A stretch of DNA of 64,000 nt from CAZMBI01 sp964564675 (GCA_964564675.1 CAZMBI010000009.1:22844-86843); one strand, 5' to 3'; shown: positions 8,948 to 18,923, counted from the stretch's first letter. The notes: generated by a model from the letters alone, not told the origin. A program made the numbers and translations.

Positions 8948-10519
8948 ATGAGCGATATGAGCAACAGGGACCAGCGCGAGGTATATTCTCCGACGAATCC
9001 GGCGCACATTAACATTACGAGTGAGCCGCCGGGGACGCCGTGGGACGTGCGCCTGGGTCTGACCTTACTGCCGGCGCGTTATGTCGGCCGCAGTCTGATC
9101 GGTTCGCTGACTAACTCGGAAACGCCGAGCTTTCTGCGCAAGCTGACCCTTTTTGACCTTTTCAGCGAACGGTCGAGCCAGCGGGCAATTAATCAGATTA
9201 ACCAGTTTTACCAGCAGCATACCGGTGCGATTGAGCGGACATTCGGGCGCGCGCCCAGTCCGAATAAGCAATCGCCGCAACACACCTGGGTGCCCAAGGG
9301 CAATCCTATTTTCGACGCGATAGAGCCCGTCCTGGGCGAGCAAAACCGGGCGATTCACAAAAAGGCCCTCGGCACCTCGCGCTTTGCCAATAACAGCCTC
9401 GAATGGGCGATTAAAAAATATTACGAAACGGGCAATATTGCCTTAACGCCGATTTCCGAACGCAATATCCGCTCGGAGATGGTCACTAAACAATTCGACC
9501 ATGTCTATTCCAATGCGTTGGGCGTGGGCTCGTTGGCCATGAGTATGGTGATTCGCCGTAATGTCCTGCGCGAGATGAACAGTATTTATTCCGAAACCGT
9601 GGCCTATGAGCTGGGCAAACGCATTGATGAGGTGACCGAAGAGGATATTTTCGCCAGCAATAACCAGATTATTCAATCCACTGTCGGTAATTTTAATCGC
9701 AATCAATGGATTCGTTTCGGTATCAGCGCCCTGCCGTTTCTGAAGAATGTGCCGAGCCTGCGCTTTATGAATACCGGCGATTTCGCCGTGGGATTATGGG
9801 GCGCGCTGTGGGCCTATGATGTCTGGGGGCGTGATCCAACCATGCTGGAGACCTTCCACGACTTTATTAAAGACAAACTCAATCCGCTTTACGGTATCGG
9901 TGACAAGATTACCGGGGCGGATGTGCTGAATATCTATCAGTTATATGCGTTTAAATTTCATCCCGAGCGGGCGTTTAAGGTGCTGGCGCCGTCGGATTCG
10001 GATGAAAGTCAGCTCTGGGCGCGCAGCGAGCGAATTTTTGCCCGCGTGGCGCAGCTGATGAATGACAGCTACAATTTCAAACATACCACTACCCGTGATC
10101 CGGAAACCGGTTTGCCTGTTGCCAAGGCCAATTTCACGTTGCCCAAATTCATCTATCTGCTGGGACACGAACTGATCAATGCCCGCGAGCCGGAATGGAC
10201 CATGGCCTATATCGAAATCGCCAATAAATTCGGTATGGAAGCGGTGAAAGAAGTCAATTACTCGCGCCGCGAAGGGGCGGCGCTGAATGAAGTGCTGGCG
10301 AAATACCCGGTGGATTTGCATCCCATGAAGGATGAAAACGGCAAGTCGCCTCCCTCCGTTTTGCAGCAGGAAGACGAGCAGGATCAGAAAAGAGACACGA
10401 CTTTTCATAAGGATAACAAAGAGCCGCCGCCCCGGCCGTCGGCCAAGGTCCAAGGCGGCAGCCTGTCCCAGACCGCGTTGCGCCGGCCGCATCTTCAACA
10501 AGCCCATATCGCAGGATAG
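8948..10519 (+). CDS. Hypothetical protein, 523 aa
   Basis: I do not recognise this protein. The start chosen is the ATG with a GGGAG site ten bases upstream; an in-frame GTG at 8927 would add seven residues. The N-terminal 30 residues are polar, the middle is helical with a few hydrophobic stretches that are marginal as membrane segments (around GISALPFLKNV and DFAVGLWGALWAYDVWG), and the last 70 residues are proline- and charge-rich and probably disordered. There is no signal peptide. It is expressed from a box-type promoter and is followed 31 bp later by another unrecognised gene, so the two probably form an operon. Confidence 0.75.
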   Translation: MSDMSNRDQREVYSPTNPAHINITSEPPGTPWDVRLGLTLLPARYVGRSLIGSLTNSETPSFLRKLTLFDLFSERSSQRAINQINQFYQQHTGAIERTFGRAPSPNKQSPQHTWVPKGNPIFDAIEPVLGEQNRAIHKKALGTSRFANNSLEWAIKKYYETGNIALTPISERNIRSEMVTKQFDHVYSNALGVGSLAMSMVIRRNVLREMNSIYSETVAYELGKRIDEVTEEDIFASNNQIIQSTVGNFNRNQWIRFGISALPFLKNVPSLRFMNTGDFAVGLWGALWAYDVWGRDPTMLETFHDFIKDKLNPLYGIGDKITGADVLNIYQLYAFKFHPERAFKVLAPSDSDESQLWARSERIFARVAQLMNDSYNFKHTTTRDPETGLPVAKANFTLPKFIYLLGHELINAREPEWTMAYIEIANKFGMEAVKEVNYSRREGAALNEVLAKYPVDLHPMKDENGKSPPSVLQQEDEQDQKRDTTFHKDNKEPPPRPSAKVQGGSLSQTALRRPHLQQAHIAG

Positions 10520-10550
10520 CGTTTTTGCTGGTAACGATTATGATGGGTGC

Positions 10551-11861
10551 ATGAGCAATGCCTATCACGTACTGTATGAAAAACCGGCGCTGACTCGCGA
10601 GCAGATGCCGTCTGGGCTGGAGATGCTGGCCGAGCAACTGGTGAATTCAGGGCGACTGCGCATTCACACCGATACGGCGCGCAACTTTATCACCTATTCC
10701 GGGCCGGGTTATGAACATACTTTCAGTAAGCGCGAGTTCAGCGATGTGCGGCTGGCCGCGCGCACCAGGGAAATCCTCGCGCAGACCGTCCCGGGCGGCG
10801 AAGGTGCGCAGGGCGTGGAGGATATCTTCGCGCGGCTGCACGATCAGTTCCGCCGTACTGGGACGATAGATTACGAAAAAGAACTGCAGGTGGCGCGGCT
10901 GCTGGTACAGGCCACGCATCCGGCGGTTATCTTACTGTCGCTGTATGAAGGGGTGGATTATTTCGTCTCGTATTCGCATAACGTCGCCGATTTGATGGCC
11001 ATGCATTTCTGGGAACAGATGGAAGGCAGCGGCGGGCTGCAGTCGGTCAGCGGCGACGGCTCCGCCGTATATGTCTCCTGCGGCGGCAATCCGTTTATCG
11101 AAGACGAGGCGCACAAAACCTATACCACCGACGGATTTCCGGCGCTGGCCCGCGGGATGGTGATTGCCGCGCAGGAGTGCGGTCACTATGCCGATATTAT
11201 GCGCGATGCCGGCGGCCGCCCGATCGGCCGGCATTCGGCCCGGCTGTCGCCGTTTGCAGCGCGCGATGAGGTGGCGCGTGCGCGGCGGGATGATCTGGAG
11301 TGCGTGCAGCGATGGCAGCAGGCGATTCAGCCGCTGGGAATCGGCGCGCTGGCCGAGCAGGAAAAGCAGCTGCGCTGGATACAGCAATACCGCAAATATT
11401 CGGCCGCCGCCGGCTGGCTGTGGGTCCGGATGCGTCGGCGTAAGCAGCGTCTCCTGCGCCATGCCGGCGATTATGAGGTGGCCTTGCTCACACAGTTTCC
11501 CGACAGGCTGGAAGGCAGCGCCGAGTGGGCCGGCAATGCCGTGGAGTGTCTGCGCGATATGGCGTTTAATCTTGCGCCCGATGCTGACGCCTATCGCCGC
11601 GACGACCCGCGTGAGGAAGAGGCGATCATCTGCGTGGAGGCGCTGGCGCGCGTGCCGCAGCAGGCGATGAAGTGGGGTCATGCGATTACCCGCATGTGCT
11701 GGCCCAACCTGTATGCCATCTATTACGATCAGGTGGTCCCCAACTGTATCAGCGCCTATGAGGCCGTCTCCGGCAAGCGCTTTTATATGCCGGACATTAC
11801 AGTCAAACGCCGCAGCCGGCTGCAAAAGCTGCGGTCCAGGTTGCGCAAACCGAAAGGCTAA
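10551..11861 (+). CDS. Hypothetical protein, 436 aa (DUF2748-like?)
   Basis: The start is the ATG giving MSNAYHVLYE; the frame is open further upstream but that part overlaps the previous gene. The protein has a central segment RGMVIAAQECGHYADI in which Glu-Cys-Gly-His loosely resembles a degenerate zinc-peptidase motif, and a basic C-terminus rich in Arg and Lys. From memory it may belong to the DUF2748 group known from Rickettsiales and other alphaproteobacteria, but I cannot verify that. No signal peptide or membrane segment is seen. It follows the 523-aa gene and converges with secA. Confidence 0.7.
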   Translation: MSNAYHVLYEKPALTREQMPSGLEMLAEQLVNSGRLRIHTDTARNFITYSGPGYEHTFSKREFSDVRLAARTREILAQTVPGGEGAQGVEDIFARLHDQFRRTGTIDYEKELQVARLLVQATHPAVILLSLYEGVDYFVSYSHNVADLMAMHFWEQMEGSGGLQSVSGDGSAVYVSCGGNPFIEDEAHKTYTTDGFPALARGMVIAAQECGHYADIMRDAGGRPIGRHSARLSPFAARDEVARARRDDLECVQRWQQAIQPLGIGALAEQEKQLRWIQQYRKYSAAAGWLWVRMRRRKQRLLRHAGDYEVALLTQFPDRLEGSAEWAGNAVECLRDMAFNLAPDADAYRRDDPREEEAIICVEALARVPQQAMKWGHAITRMCWPNLYAIYYDQVVPNCISAYEAVSGKRFYMPDITVKRRSRLQKLRSRLRKPKG

Positions 11862-11869
11862 TCGGGCCT

Positions 11870-14587
11870 TCAGGCCAGCTTTCCGTGGCAGTGCTTGTAT
11901 TTTTCGCCAGAGCCGCACGGGCAGGGTTCGTTGCGGCCGACTTTACCCCACGTGGCGGGGTTGGCCGGGTCACGGTCTTCCGGGCGCACATGGGTGCGCA
12001 GGGACTGGCCGGGCACCGGCGACGGGCGTTGCTGGCTGAGCGCCGGGTCTTCACGGCTTTCCTGCATGCGCCGCGCCATGCCCATCTCGCGCAGCTCGTT
12101 GGGATCTTCCACACGGATACGCAGATGCGCCATGCGCAGCGTAACCAGCTCACGCAGATGCTGCAGCATCTGCTCAAACAGGCCGAACGCCTCCTGCTTA
12201 TATTCGTTGAGCGGGTCGCGCTGGCCATAAGCGCGCAGGCCGATGCCCTGCCGCAGGTGGTCCAGCGACAGCAGGTGATCTTTCCATAACTGATCGAGCG
12301 TTTGCAGCAAGACCCGCTTTTGTGCGATGCGGAAGATTTCCGGTTCAAACGCCGTCGCGCGCGCCTGCATGAGCTCATCGCTCGCCGTGGTCAGCCGCTC
12401 AAGGATTTCCTCCTCGGCGATGCCTTCTTCCTCCGCCCATTCCTGAACCGGCAATTCCAGCCCGTAAATGCGGTAGATTTCTTTTTCCAGGCTTTCGCTA
12501 TCCCACTCATCGGGATAGGATTTGGGCGGAATATGGCCGGTAACCAGCTGTTGATTCACCTCGGCGCGCATCTCCTCGATGGTCTCGGAGATATCATCGG
12601 CGGTCATCAGTTCGATACGCTGTTCATAGACCACCTTGCGCTGGTCGTTCATCACGTCATCAAAGCGCAGCAGGTTTTTACGGATTTCGTAGTTGCGTTC
12701 CTCAACCTTGCGCTGGGCGCGTTCGATCGCCTTATTCATCCAGGGATGGTTGATTGATTCGTTCTCCTGCATACCGAGTTTCTGCAGGACGCTGTCGATA
12801 CGCTCCGAGCCGAAAATGCGCATCAAGTCATCCTGCAGCGAGATGAAGAATTTGGACGCGCCGGGGTCACCCTGCCGGCCGCTGCGGCCACGCAACTGAT
12901 TGTCGATGCGCCGGCTCTCGTGGCGCTCCGTGCCCAACACAAACAGGCCGCCGGCTTCGATGACGGTGGCTTTATCGCGCTCGACCTGCTGCTTCAGGCG
13001 TTCGGCGGCGACTTCATCGAGTGCTTCCTGACCGGCCTTAGCTGCGGCATCGGCCATCAGCATTTCCAGATTGCCGCCAAGCTGAATATCGGTGCCGCGG
13101 CCGGCCATGTTGGTGGCGATGGTGACCGCGCCCGGCTGGCCGGCCTGCGCGATGATCTGCGCTTCCAGCTCGTGATAGCGCGCGTTAAGCACGTGATGCG
13201 GAATCTTGGCTTTTTTGAGGTCTTTGGAAAACGCTTCCGATTTTTCGATACTGACGGTCCCCACCAGCACCGGTTGCTGCCGCTCGTGACATTCCCGGAT
13301 GAGTTCGATCACCGCCCGGTCGCGCTCCGGGCCGGTGCGGTAAATCGCGTCATCCTCGTCGGCCCGCTGAACCGGCAGATTCGTCGGAATTTCCACCACG
13401 TCGAGCTTGTAAATATCATTAAACTCGGCGGCCTCGGTCATGGCGGTCCCGGTCATCCCGGAGAGTTTATGATATAGCCGGAAATAATTCTGGAAGGTAA
13501 TCGAGGCCAGCGTCTGGTTCTCGTTTTGAATCGGCACCTGTTCCTTGGCCTCCAGCGCCTGATGCAGGCCCTCCGAGTAGCGCCGGCCTTCCATCATGCG
13601 GCCGGTAAATTCATCGATGATGACCACGCGCTGGTCTTTAACGATGTAATGCACATCGCGCTGATAGAGCTTGTGCGCGCGAATGGCCTGGTTGATGTGA
13701 TGCACCAGCGTGACGTTGCTGATGTCATACAGGCTGGTGCCTTCCTCCAGCATGCCGGCTTTGGCCAGTAACTGCTCGACATGGGCGACCCCGTCCTCGT
13801 TGAGCGTCACCGAGCGGCTTTTTTCGTCGATCTCGACATGCTCGTCGCCGATTTGCGGCATCAGCTTTTCAATCTGGTCATATAGTGCCGAGTTGTCTTC
13901 GGTTGGCCCGGAAATAATCAGCGGGGTGCGCGCCTCGTCGATGAGGATCGAATCCACCTCGTCGACAATGGCATAATGAAACGGCCGGTGGACCATCTCC
14001 TCCTGGCTGTATTTCATGTTATCGCGCAGGTAATCGAAGCCCATCTCGTTATTGGTGGCATAGGTGATATCGCAGGCATACGCGGCGCGGCGTTCGTCAT
14101 CATCCATGGTATGCTTGATGACGCCGACGCTCAGGCCGAGAAATTGATAGATTCTGCCCATCCAGGCGGCGTCGCGTTCGGCCAGATAATCATTGACAGT
14201 CACGATGTGCACGCCCTCTCCGGTGAGGGCGTTGAGGTAGGCGGCAAGAGTGGCGACCAGCGTTTTCCCTTCACCGGTTTTCATTTCGGCGATGAGTCCT
14301 TTGTGCAGCACGATACCGCCGATTAACTGCACGTCGAAATGGCGCATGCCCAACGTGCGCACCGCGGCCTCGCGGACCACGGCAAACGCTTCGTGCAGCA
14401 GGCGATCAACCGGCTCGCCCTCGGCCAGGCGCTGGCGGAAGGCATCGGTTTTGGCGCGCAAGGTGTCGTCGCTTAGCGCCTGCATCTCGCTTTCCAGGGC
14501 GTTAATCCGCTCGATATCGCGCTGGAAACTTTTGACGAGGCGCTCATTGGCGCTGCCAAACAGCTTTTTGGCAAAATTTCCTATCAT
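11870..14587 (-). CDS. secA: Preprotein translocase ATPase SecA
   Basis: The 905-residue SecA drives export of unfolded proteins through SecYEG. Visible are Walker A GEGKTLVA, the DEVDSILIDEA motif, the helicase motif NMAGRGTDIQLGG, the linker region and a C-terminal SEC-C zinc site with Cys-Pro-Cys-Gly-Ser-Gly and a final Cys-His pair. Full length, typical for alphaproteobacteria. It is transcribed away from the PpiC foldase gene, whose product would be one of its substrates. Confidence 0.97.
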   Translation of the reverse strand: MIGNFAKKLFGSANERLVKSFQRDIERINALESEMQALSDDTLRAKTDAFRQRLAEGEPVDRLLHEAFAVVREAAVRTLGMRHFDVQLIGGIVLHKGLIAEMKTGEGKTLVATLAAYLNALTGEGVHIVTVNDYLAERDAAWMGRIYQFLGLSVGVIKHTMDDDERRAAYACDITYATNNEMGFDYLRDNMKYSQEEMVHRPFHYAIVDEVDSILIDEARTPLIISGPTEDNSALYDQIEKLMPQIGDEHVEIDEKSRSVTLNEDGVAHVEQLLAKAGMLEEGTSLYDISNVTLVHHINQAIRAHKLYQRDVHYIVKDQRVVIIDEFTGRMMEGRRYSEGLHQALEAKEQVPIQNENQTLASITFQNYFRLYHKLSGMTGTAMTEAAEFNDIYKLDVVEIPTNLPVQRADEDDAIYRTGPERDRAVIELIRECHERQQPVLVGTVSIEKSEAFSKDLKKAKIPHHVLNARYHELEAQIIAQAGQPGAVTIATNMAGRGTDIQLGGNLEMLMADAAAKAGQEALDEVAAERLKQQVERDKATVIEAGGLFVLGTERHESRRIDNQLRGRSGRQGDPGASKFFISLQDDLMRIFGSERIDSVLQKLGMQENESINHPWMNKAIERAQRKVEERNYEIRKNLLRFDDVMNDQRKVVYEQRIELMTADDISETIEEMRAEVNQQLVTGHIPPKSYPDEWDSESLEKEIYRIYGLELPVQEWAEEEGIAEEEILERLTTASDELMQARATAFEPEIFRIAQKRVLLQTLDQLWKDHLLSLDHLRQGIGLRAYGQRDPLNEYKQEAFGLFEQMLQHLRELVTLRMAHLRIRVEDPNELREMGMARRMQESREDPALSQQRPSPVPGQSLRTHVRPEDRDPANPATWGKVGRNEPCPCGSGEKYKHCHGKLA

Positions 14588-14766
14588 CTACGGCTCTTTA
14601 TCATGCATGAGACATAAGGCCCGCGCGGCGTGATGTCAATTCGCCCGGCGCCTGATATGCCCGCTTTCCGGATCGCTGGGGATGCGCCTCATACTTAAAC
14701 TTGAATCGTAAGGGTTTTTGTGCCATAGCCAAGTGAATTTCTTTCAACCGCAAAAGGATATCTATT

Positions 14767-15645
14767 ATGCCCCGCTTTGTTCACACCTTACTGGCCAGCT
14801 CGGTGCTGGCGTTAAGCTCCGCCGCATTCGCCGCTGACGATTATGTGATTCTGGAAGTCGGCGACCGGGAAATCAAAAAATCAGAAGTGCAAACCGTTTG
14901 GGAAGGCCTGTTCCCCACCGGAGCCGCGCCTCAGTTTGATACCGTGGAAGAATCGATTCGGCAGAACGTGCTGCGCGGCGTGGCCAGCGAATATCTGCTG
15001 CATCAGGAAGCGCTCGAGGCGGGCGTGATGGATAATGAGGCGGTGCAGCGCAAAATTGATGAGGCCAAGCGCAAGCTGGTGGTCCGCCATTATATCGACA
15101 ATAAAAGCAAGAATCTGGTTTCAGAAGAAGCCATCCGCGCCGAATATGAAAAAATGAAAGAGGAGATGGCCGATCAAGAGGAAATCCGCGCCCGCCACAT
15201 TCTGGTGGAACAGGAGGACAAAGCGGAGCATCTGCGCGCCAAGCTCAAAGACGGTGCCGATTTTGAAGAGCTGGCGAAAGCGCACTCCAAAGACCCGGGC
15301 AGTAAAAATCAGGGCGGTGATCTGGGTTATTTTACGCAGGACAAAATGGTCCCCGCCTTTACCGAAGCCGCGTTTAAACTGGAAGAAGGCGAGATTTCCG
15401 AACTGGTGAAAAGCGGGTTCGGCTGGCATCTGATTAAGGTGGAAGACCGCCGCCAGATGGAAGCGCCGCCTTACGAAGAAGCCAAAGAAAACATCAAATC
15501 GCGCCTGGCTGAGGAACAACTCAATGAGCATGTCAACCGGCTGGTCGATCAAACCGATATCACCTATTATGGGCCCGACGGCAGCGAGCGCGAATTGAGC
15601 AAAGTGCCGGACAGCACGCAAGACAACCGCGCCGCGGCGGAGTAA
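14767..15645 (+). CDS. PpiC-type peptidyl-prolyl isomerase, periplasmic foldase
   Basis: The 292-residue protein has a signal peptide ending after AAFA (about residue 22), a SurA/PrsA-like N-terminal chaperone region (25-130), and a parvulin domain: IRARHILVEQED, then GGDLGYFTQDKMVPAFTEAAF and GFGWHLIKVED. It should help fold exported proteins in the periplasm. An AAAAGGATA ribosome site precedes the start. It is divergent from secA and its stop codon abuts the argJ start codon, so the two are translationally linked. Confidence 0.92.
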   Translation: MPRFVHTLLASSVLALSSAAFAADDYVILEVGDREIKKSEVQTVWEGLFPTGAAPQFDTVEESIRQNVLRGVASEYLLHQEALEAGVMDNEAVQRKIDEAKRKLVVRHYIDNKSKNLVSEEAIRAEYEKMKEEMADQEEIRARHILVEQEDKAEHLRAKLKDGADFEELAKAHSKDPGSKNQGGDLGYFTQDKMVPAFTEAAFKLEEGEISELVKSGFGWHLIKVEDRRQMEAPPYEEAKENIKSRLAEEQLNEHVNRLVDQTDITYYGPDGSERELSKVPDSTQDNRAAAE

Positions 15646-16887
15646 ATGGCGTTGCCACAATCGCCTTTAGCACCCCGGGCGTGGGCGGTGTTGCCGCCGG
15701 TTGACGGCGTGCGACTGGCCACCGCCGCGCTCGGGCTGCGCTATCATGACCGTCCGGATGTGCTGCTGATGGAATGCGCGCCGGGCACCAGCGTGGCCGG
15801 CGTGTTCACCCGCTCCACCACAGCCGCCGCGCCGGTGCGCTGGTGCCGCGAGGCGCTGGCGGCGTACACCACCGATAAACCCAGCCTGCTGCTGGTCAAT
15901 GCCGGGCAGGCCAACGCCTTCACCGGCAAGCAGGGAATGGCCGATGCCAAGGCCTGCGCGGCGGCCTTGAGTGAACAGCATGTCTGCCCGCAGCATAATG
16001 TCATGCTGGCCTCCACCGGGGTGATCGGTGAAGCGCTGCCGGTGGATGCCTTGCTGGCGGCGCTGCCGGTGCTTAAGCAAGAGCTTGCAGAAACGCCATG
16101 GGCGGAGGCATCGGCGGCGATCGGCACCACCGACACCTTTCCCAAGCGGCTGAGCACGCAAGTGAATCTGCTCGGCCACACGGTGACCATCAACGGCATT
16201 GCCAAGGGCTCGGGCATGATTTCGCCGAACATGGCAACCATGCTGGCGTTTGTTTTTACCGATGCGGCGATTGCGCCTGATGTCTGGCAGCACCTGCTTG
16301 AGGAGAGCAATGCCGTTTCCTTTAACTGCATCACAGTGGACGGCGACAGTTCCACCAACGATACGCTGCTGGCGTATGCCACCGGCGCCGCCGGCAACGA
16401 GGTGGTGGACAATCTGCACGATCCGCATTTTCACGATTTCCGTACGGCGTTTCACGAGCTGCTGACCGAGCTAGCGAAACTGGTGGTGTGCGACGGCGAG
16501 GGCGCGCGCAAATTTATCACCGTGCATGTCAACGGCGCGGAGAGCAAAGCCGGCGCCCACCGTATCGCCATGGCGATTGCCAACTCGCCGCTGGTGAAAA
16601 CCGCGATTGCCGGTGAGGACGCCAACTGGGGGCGCATCGTGATGGCCATCGGCAAAACGCTGGAGCCGATTCGCCAGGAAGATATTTCGATTGCCTTCGG
16701 CGATCACATCATCGCCCGCAGCGGCGCCGCGCTGCCCGGCTATGAGGAAGGCCCGGTAGCGGAATATATGACGGAACAGGCCATTGATATCACGGTTGAG
16801 GTCGGCCATGGCATAGGTGAGGCCAAAGTCTGGACATGCGATCTCACGCAGGGCTATATCGATATTAACGCGGACTATCGCAGCTGA
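15646..16887 (+). CDS. argJ: Bifunctional ornithine acetyltransferase / N-acetylglutamate synthase
   Basis: The 413-residue ArgJ recycles the acetyl group in arginine biosynthesis. The self-cleavage site is at Thr198 in SPNMATMLAF, which becomes the nucleophile of the beta chain; the KGSGMI motif precedes it and EDANWGRI lies near the end. Length is normal. The ATG directly follows the stop of the PpiC foldase gene. Linkage of argJ to a foldase and mutT is common in alphaproteobacteria. Confidence 0.95.
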   Translation: MALPQSPLAPRAWAVLPPVDGVRLATAALGLRYHDRPDVLLMECAPGTSVAGVFTRSTTAAAPVRWCREALAAYTTDKPSLLLVNAGQANAFTGKQGMADAKACAAALSEQHVCPQHNVMLASTGVIGEALPVDALLAALPVLKQELAETPWAEASAAIGTTDTFPKRLSTQVNLLGHTVTINGIAKGSGMISPNMATMLAFVFTDAAIAPDVWQHLLEESNAVSFNCITVDGDSSTNDTLLAYATGAAGNEVVDNLHDPHFHDFRTAFHELLTELAKLVVCDGEGARKFITVHVNGAESKAGAHRIAMAIANSPLVKTAIAGEDANWGRIVMAIGKTLEPIRQEDISIAFGDHIIARSGAALPGYEEGPVAEYMTEQAIDITVEVGHGIGEAKVWTCDLTQGYIDINADYRS

Positions 16888-16934
16888 GCTGTCAATCCCG
16901 GCAAGTCACCCCAACACGCTGAGCGCCATACCCC

Positions 16935-17336
16935 ATGCAGATTGTCACCGTCTCGGCCGTTGCCATGATCGATCCCGATAACCGGGTGCTGCTCGCCCAG
17001 CGCCCCGCCGGCAAGGCCATGGCCGGCATGTGGGAGTTTCCCGGCGGCAAGGTGGAGCCGGGCGAGACGCCGGAGGCGACCGTGCTGCGCGAAATCCGCG
17101 AGGAGCTCGATGTCACATTATGCGAACGCTGTATGGCACCGCTGAGCTTTATTAGCCATGCCTATGACGATTTTCACCTGGTGATGCTGCTTTATACCTG
17201 CCGTAAATGGGAGGGCATGCCCAAAGCGCTGGAAGATCAGGCGTTGACCTGGAAGTTCCCGCGGGAGATGCCGGCCCTGCCCATGCCGCCGGCCGATGTG
17301 CCGCTGGTGGCGGCGCTGCGCGATTGGTTGCAATAA
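16935..17336 (+). CDS. mutT: 8-oxo-dGTP diphosphatase, MutT type
   Basis: The 133-residue NUDIX hydrolase has a complete Nudix box (G-G-K-V-E-P-G-E ... REIREELDV, about residues 37-60) and the MutT-typical WEFPGGK context. It should remove oxidised nucleotides from the dNTP pool. It follows argJ by 47 bp, the usual alphaproteobacterial arrangement, and is probably co-transcribed with it. Confidence 0.9.
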   Translation: MQIVTVSAVAMIDPDNRVLLAQRPAGKAMAGMWEFPGGKVEPGETPEATVLREIREELDVTLCERCMAPLSFISHAYDDFHLVMLLYTCRKWEGMPKALEDQALTWKFPREMPALPMPPADVPLVAALRDWLQ

Positions 17337-17358
17337 ACGCGCGTGATGGCGGCATAAT

Positions 17359-18162
17359 CTAAGATGCCCACCCCGTCAGGGTGACCAGTTCAAACGTGGC
17401 GCGGATACGCCTCGGCTCGCCTGCGGCGGGGTAATGTTGGGCATAATACTGCGCCGCCAGCGGAAACAGCCCGCGCGGGAAAATGCCACGATGCTGCGCC
17501 AGCAGCATATTGGTCTCGGCCATGCCGCGCAGATCCTGCATCAGGGCCAGCGCATTGTCATAGGTCACGGTCAGCGTTTCCGAATCGGCCGTGGGTAGGA
17601 CAAACCCCGCGCGCTGCAGCAGATTGCCGCCGTCGCGGATATCGATCGCCGGGGCAATCTGCGGGCTGACTCCCTGGCGCAGGGTGCTTTGCGCATGCGC
17701 CAGGCTGTGACGCAGCTCGATGAGGGTATTGGCGCCGGGCAGCACCGCCATGAACAGCCCCTGATCCTGCAGCGCCCGGCGGATTTGGGCGAGCGCCCCG
17801 GGCAGGTCGTTGGTCCAGTGAAGCGAAAGTGCGCTGAGCGCCACCTCCAGCCTCCCGTGTGCGAAGGGCAGCCATTCGGGGTTGCATTGCACCGCCGGCC
17901 CCGCGCAACGGGCCAGCATGCCCCGGCTGATATCGGCTTCGATCAGATACGGAATGCGCCCGGCCAGCGCCGCGCGTAACTGGCCGCTATGACAGCCCAG
18001 ATCAAGGCCGGTGTGAAAGCGGCGCTGCACATCGTCCAGCCGGCCGGCCAGGCGTTCGGCGGCGGCGCGCACCAGAAAATCATGCGCGCCGAACGCCGGC
18101 ACCGCCCGGTCACGGCGTAATTGAAGCAGACGGGTATAAAAAAGCGTGTTACTATCCGTCAT
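17359..18162 (-). CDS. SAM-dependent methyltransferase, BioC/NDUFAF5-like
   Basis: The 267-residue class I methyltransferase has motif I as GLDLGCHSGQL and a post-I acidic residue in IEADIS. It belongs to the group that in alphaproteobacteria sits divergent from comF and is related to mitochondrial NDUFAF5 (an arginine hydroxylase for complex I) and to BioC. Which reaction it performs is open. Its start codon (18160-18162) touches the comF start codon at 18163, so the two genes have no intergenic DNA. Confidence 0.85.
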   Translation of the reverse strand: MTDSNTLFYTRLLQLRRDRAVPAFGAHDFLVRAAAERLAGRLDDVQRRFHTGLDLGCHSGQLRAALAGRIPYLIEADISRGMLARCAGPAVQCNPEWLPFAHGRLEVALSALSLHWTNDLPGALAQIRRALQDQGLFMAVLPGANTLIELRHSLAHAQSTLRQGVSPQIAPAIDIRDGGNLLQRAGFVLPTADSETLTVTYDNALALMQDLRGMAETNMLLAQHRGIFPRGLFPLAAQYYAQHYPAAGEPRRIRATFELVTLTGWAS

Positions 18163-18918
18163 ATGCGGGATGTGTATCGCATTTTGCGTGAAAACGCCAT
18201 GCCCTTACTGCATGTCGGGCTCAACCTATGCCTGCCGCCGCGCTGCAGCGCCTGCGGCTGCATTACTGAATCCGCCCACGGGCTGTGTACCGATTGTTTC
18301 CGGGCCATCGCCTTTATCGATGCGCCCTATTGCCGCTTATGCGGTTTTCCGTTTGGCTTTGCGCTGGGGGAGGAGGCATTGTGCGGGCATTGCCTGCACG
18401 ATGCGCCGCGCTATCATGCGGCGCGCGCGGTATGGCATTATGACGCCACTACGCGCGAGCTGATCACACGCTTCAAATATCATGACCGCACCGACCGGGC
18501 GCCGTTTTATGGCCGGCTGCTGGCTCGCGCCGCGCATGATATCCTGCCGGGCAGCGCGGTCATCGTGCCGGTACCGCTGCATCCGCGTCGCTTGCTGCAG
18601 CGCAAATATAACCAATCGGCCCTGCTGGCCTTTGCGCTGGCCGATCAATGCCATCTGCCCGTGCTGCCCGACGGCCTGCTGCGCGTGCGCCATACTACGC
18701 CGCAGGCGGGACTGACGCGTGCGCAACGCCTGCATAATGTCAACGGCGCCTTTCAGGTGAATCATCGTCGGGCGCAGGCATTGCGCGGTAAGGGCGTCTT
18801 ACTGATTGACGATGTGATGACCACCGGCGCCACCATTGAGGCTTGCGTGGACGTGCTGCACGGGGGCGGCGCGGCGCGCGTGAACGTGCTCACGCTGGCG
18901 CGCACGGTACGGGAATAA
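18163..18918 (+). CDS. comF: ComF-family phosphoribosyltransferase-like protein
   Basis: The protein has the ComF zinc region (pairs CSAC and CTDC, then CRLCGF and CGHC) and a PRT-type domain with VLLIDDVMTTGATIEAC. ComF proteins support DNA uptake and single-strand processing in transformable bacteria, but the gene is kept in many non-competent species. I chose the ATG at 18163 (251 aa), which abuts the divergent methyltransferase; the ATG at 18199 is also possible. Further upstream the frame is open but overlaps the neighbour. Confidence 0.88.
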   Translation: MRDVYRILRENAMPLLHVGLNLCLPPRCSACGCITESAHGLCTDCFRAIAFIDAPYCRLCGFPFGFALGEEALCGHCLHDAPRYHAARAVWHYDATTRELITRFKYHDRTDRAPFYGRLLARAAHDILPGSAVIVPVPLHPRRLLQRKYNQSALLAFALADQCHLPVLPDGLLRVRHTTPQAGLTRAQRLHNVNGAFQVNHRRAQALRGKGVLLIDDVMTTGATIEACVDVLHGGGAARVNVLTLARTVRE

Positions 18919-18923
18919 ACCCT

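Noticed and set aside
10332..10550. N-terminal extension of the 436-aa hypothetical protein
   Set aside because: It is antisense-frame composition within the preceding gene; MSNAYHVLYE at 10551 lies in the intergenic gap and is a natural start.
12302..14326. Long plus-strand open frames opposite secA
   Set aside because: They are shadows produced by GC-rich codons of secA on the other strand, with no ribosome sites or family motifs.
16890..16920. TGTCAA ... AGTCAC before mutT as another box
   Set aside because: The spacing is 14 bases and the genes are housekeeping; a chance resemblance.
18843..18923. N-terminal extension of the nitrilase-family protein
   Set aside because: It overlaps comF in another frame and is a low-complexity Arg/Ala stretch; the ATG at 18924 matches homologues.
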